Assembly: GCA_018110825.1 (NCBI GenBank)
Contig: JAGBCL010000100.1
Location: 140,734 to 204,733 of the forward strand
DNA from: Oscillospiraceae bacterium
Lineage (GTDB): Bacteria; Bacillota; Clostridia; Oscillospirales; Ruminococcaceae
DNA: 64,000 bases
Reading direction: 5' to 3'
Part shown: piece by piece, positions 62,479 to 64,000 of the stretch
Position numbering within the stretch: the first letter of the stretch is position 1
Layout of the letters: each line of letters starts with the position of its first letter
Notes under the pieces: generated by a model
Told to the model about the DNA's origin: nothing
The model's database searches: none
What the model saw: only the letters and a program-made list of their open reading frames with translations
Program-made: the position numbers and the translations under genes

Positions 62479-64000
62479 TCTGTCGTAAACCATACTGTCA
62501 GCGACAGCAGTTGCAATCGCAACATTGAAACGAAAATGAATATCAATCTGCTGTGTTCTGTGTCCGCTGGACTTGTCAGGGGCGTGTACGACAATCTTTT
62601 CAATGAATTCGTGCATAATTTCAGGAGTGAGCTTCGGGATTTCGGAATACTTACGGACTATTCCGATAAACTGAGCCGTGTCAGCATTCTTCTGTTCACT
62701 CGCTTTGATATACTGAGATAATTCAGGAATAATCTGTCGAAGCTCCTTCTGCTCGGCTTCGTAATTCTTCGACATCATCTCAAAACGCTCATCAGAAATC
62801 TTGCCACTCACATTATCCTCATAAAGCCTTGTAAACAGCTTGTCCAGTTCCGAAACTCGCTTTTCTGACTGAGCAAGCCTTTTCTTTGCGGCTTTCAGTT
62901 CAGCGGATTGCTGTTTCTGAGAACACTCATAGGCGGACTGCAAGAAGTCCGCTTCATTCTCTCTGACGAAAGTTGTCATCTTTCTGAGTTCAGATAGCAC
63001 GATTTCTTCCAGTACAACAGTACGGATAAAATGTGCAGAGCAATCGTTCTTATCCGCCGAATAAGTCGAACATTTCAGATGTTCTTGGTCTGAGTTAAGA
63101 CTTTTGGAGCGACAGAGATACATTTTCTTGCCGCAGTCAGCACAGTATACCATTCCTGAAAAAGGATTGACTTCTTCCTGATGCTGAAGCTTTCGCTTAT
63201 TCTTGCGAAGCTCCTGCACCAAATCAAAATCTTCCTTTGAAATTATCGCCTCGTGCGTATTTTCAAAGATTGCCCATTCCTCTTTAGGATTATCAATCTT
63301 TTTCTTGCACTTATAGGATTTCTTTCTGGTCCTGAAATTTACTGTATGCCCAACATATTCAAGCTTTTCAAGTAAATCAGCTATCGTTCTCTGTGCCCAG
63401 CGATAAGGTTTGGCACAAGTAATATTTCCGGATTTTTTGAGTTCTGCGTAAGCAGTAGGCGTAAGAACTTTATCCTCAGTCAGTATTCTCGCAATCTGCG
63501 TCGGACCGTACCCGTCAATGCAAAGCTGAAATATTCTGCGGACTACCTCCGCAGCTTCCTCGTCAATCTCCCAGACATTTTTGTCTGCTTCAGATTTTTT
63601 GTAGCCGTAAGGCGGAATTGTGGTGAGTGGCTTACCCGACTGTCCCTTCGCCTTGAAAACTGCCTTAATCTTCTTTGAGCAGTCACGGGCATACCAGTCA
63701 TTAAACACATTCTTGAAAACCATCATCTCGTTTTCGCTACGCAGAGTATCAACATTATCATTGATGGCGATATACCGAACATCATAGTCGGGAAGCACCA
63801 TTTCGATATACTGACCCGTCATAAGATAATCTCTGCCGAAACGGGACAAGTCCTTTGTAATGATAGTTCCGATTTTGCCCGACTTCACATCTTCCATCAT
63901 TCTCATAAAATCAGGTCGATTGAAATTTGTTCCGCTAAAACCATCATCAACATAGAACTGGAGGTTAGAAAATCCGTTGTCCTGTGCATACTTTAAAAGA
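62461..64000 (-). CDS. Large serine recombinase (5' end cut by window edge)
   Basis: Site-specific integrase/excisionase of an integrative element. Visible part (about 513 codons) starts inside the resolvase catalytic domain (VDDGFSGTNFNRPDFMRMM, then KDLSRFGRDYLMTGQYIE), continues with the recombinase domain (PPYGYKK, QIARILTEDKVLTPTAY), a zinc ribbon (CADCGKKMYLC ... CSTYSADKNDC) and a coiled-coil C-terminus (about the last 150 residues). The catalytic Ser lies beyond the right edge. Methionines near 63906 are internal. It lies at the very end of its element, with the 3' end pointing at the junction. Confidence 0.95.
   Translation of the reverse strand, partial: LLKYAQDNGFSNLQFYVDDGFSGTNFNRPDFMRMMEDVKSGKIGTIITKDLSRFGRDYLMTGQYIEMVLPDYDVRYIAINDNVDTLRSENEMMVFKNVFNDWYARDCSKKIKAVFKAKGQSGKPLTTIPPYGYKKSEADKNVWEIDEEAAEVVRRIFQLCIDGYGPTQIARILTEDKVLTPTAYAELKKSGNITCAKPYRWAQRTIADLLEKLEYVGHTVNFRTRKKSYKCKKKIDNPKEEWAIFENTHEAIISKEDFDLVQELRKNKRKLQHQEEVNPFSGMVYCADCGKKMYLCRSKSLNSDQEHLKCSTYSADKNDCSAHFIRTVVLEEIVLSELRKMTTFVRENEADFLQSAYECSQKQQSAELKAAKKRLAQSEKRVSELDKLFTRLYEDNVSGKISDERFEMMSKNYEAEQKELRQIIPELSQYIKASEQKNADTAQFIGIVRKYSEIPKLTPEIMHEFIEKIVVHAPDKSSGHRTQQIDIHFRFNVAIATAVADSMVYDRKRKAA

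Noticed and set aside
62461-63906. Complete recombinase starting at 63906
   Set aside because: The frame continues upstream through conserved resolvase sequence to the window edge, so that ATG is internal.

Overview
The window looks like a chromosomal segment of an anaerobic, low-GC Gram-positive gut or rumen Clostridia, most likely Ruminococcus-like (Oscillospiraceae). The organism call is inferred from gene content: an oxygen-sensitive pyruvate formate-lyase system, AdhE, formate-THF ligase, rubrerythrin, SpoIIR, a tRNA-Tyr-type T-box, a GH130 mannosylglucose phosphorylase like that of Ruminococcus albus, and the VTC/DUF4956/CotH cassette. Most promoters I could read are -35/-10 pairs with a 17-nt spacer, and most transcription units end in strong hairpins.

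Layout. 1-5.6 kb: end of an ABC exporter, then a zinc-ribbon/TPR membrane protein with a six-residue repeat array and a second membrane protein; both of these have a hairpin between Shine-Dalgarno and start codon. 5.7-10.1 kb: GNAT, then a minus-strand unit with a Tyr-specific T-box, radical SAM, methyltransferase, NUDIX and tyrS. 10.1-19.8 kb: sugar and envelope genes (isomerase, lipoprotein, mgp, galK, EamA, RodA-like, CapA). 19.8-22 kb: nicotinamide salvage (pncA, pncB). 22-25.9 kb: a pyruvate formate-lyase operon in which the glycyl-radical domain is a separate gene. 26-29 kb: HD-GYP protein and sugar kinase. 29-33.5 kb: PadR/DUF2812 pair and a CPBP protease/three DUF2975/HTH unit, each led by tandem-repeat operators. 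33.5-36.5 kb: adhE behind two Rex-like operators.

36.5-41.8 kb: small enzymes and an 845-residue TetM/EF-G-like GTPase fused to a YacP/Rae1 NYN ribonuclease domain. 41.8-48.3 kb: a decayed conjugative-element scar, then a two-component system divergent from VTC-DUF4956-CotH, with PhoB-like 11-bp direct repeats at both promoters; this module lies between inverted copies of a sequence found at the recombinase end. 48.3-57 kb: fhs, a nonsense-interrupted lipoprotein gene, PduL-type phosphotransacylase, rubrerythrin, nadA, zinc ribbon, a decayed tRNA, sigma factor, fumarase beta, DivIVA-like protein, spoIIR, tRNA-Thr. 57-62.4 kb: ATPase, LUD protein, a candidate small RNA, a 2-hydroxyacyl-CoA dehydratase-like protein and two unknowns. 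62.4-64 kb: the end of a mobile element with its large serine recombinase, running off the right edge.

How it fits together: PFL, AdhE, the PduL-type enzyme and Fhs form a mixed-acid/ethanol and one-carbon fermentation set, with a probable redox switch (Rex sites) at adhE. The candidates most worth following up are the GTPase-Rae1 fusion, the split PFL with its extra Cys-tailed small protein, the hairpin-bridged ribosome binding sites, and the two-component-controlled VTC/CotH cassette. All functional assignments come from reading the translations; no database search was run.
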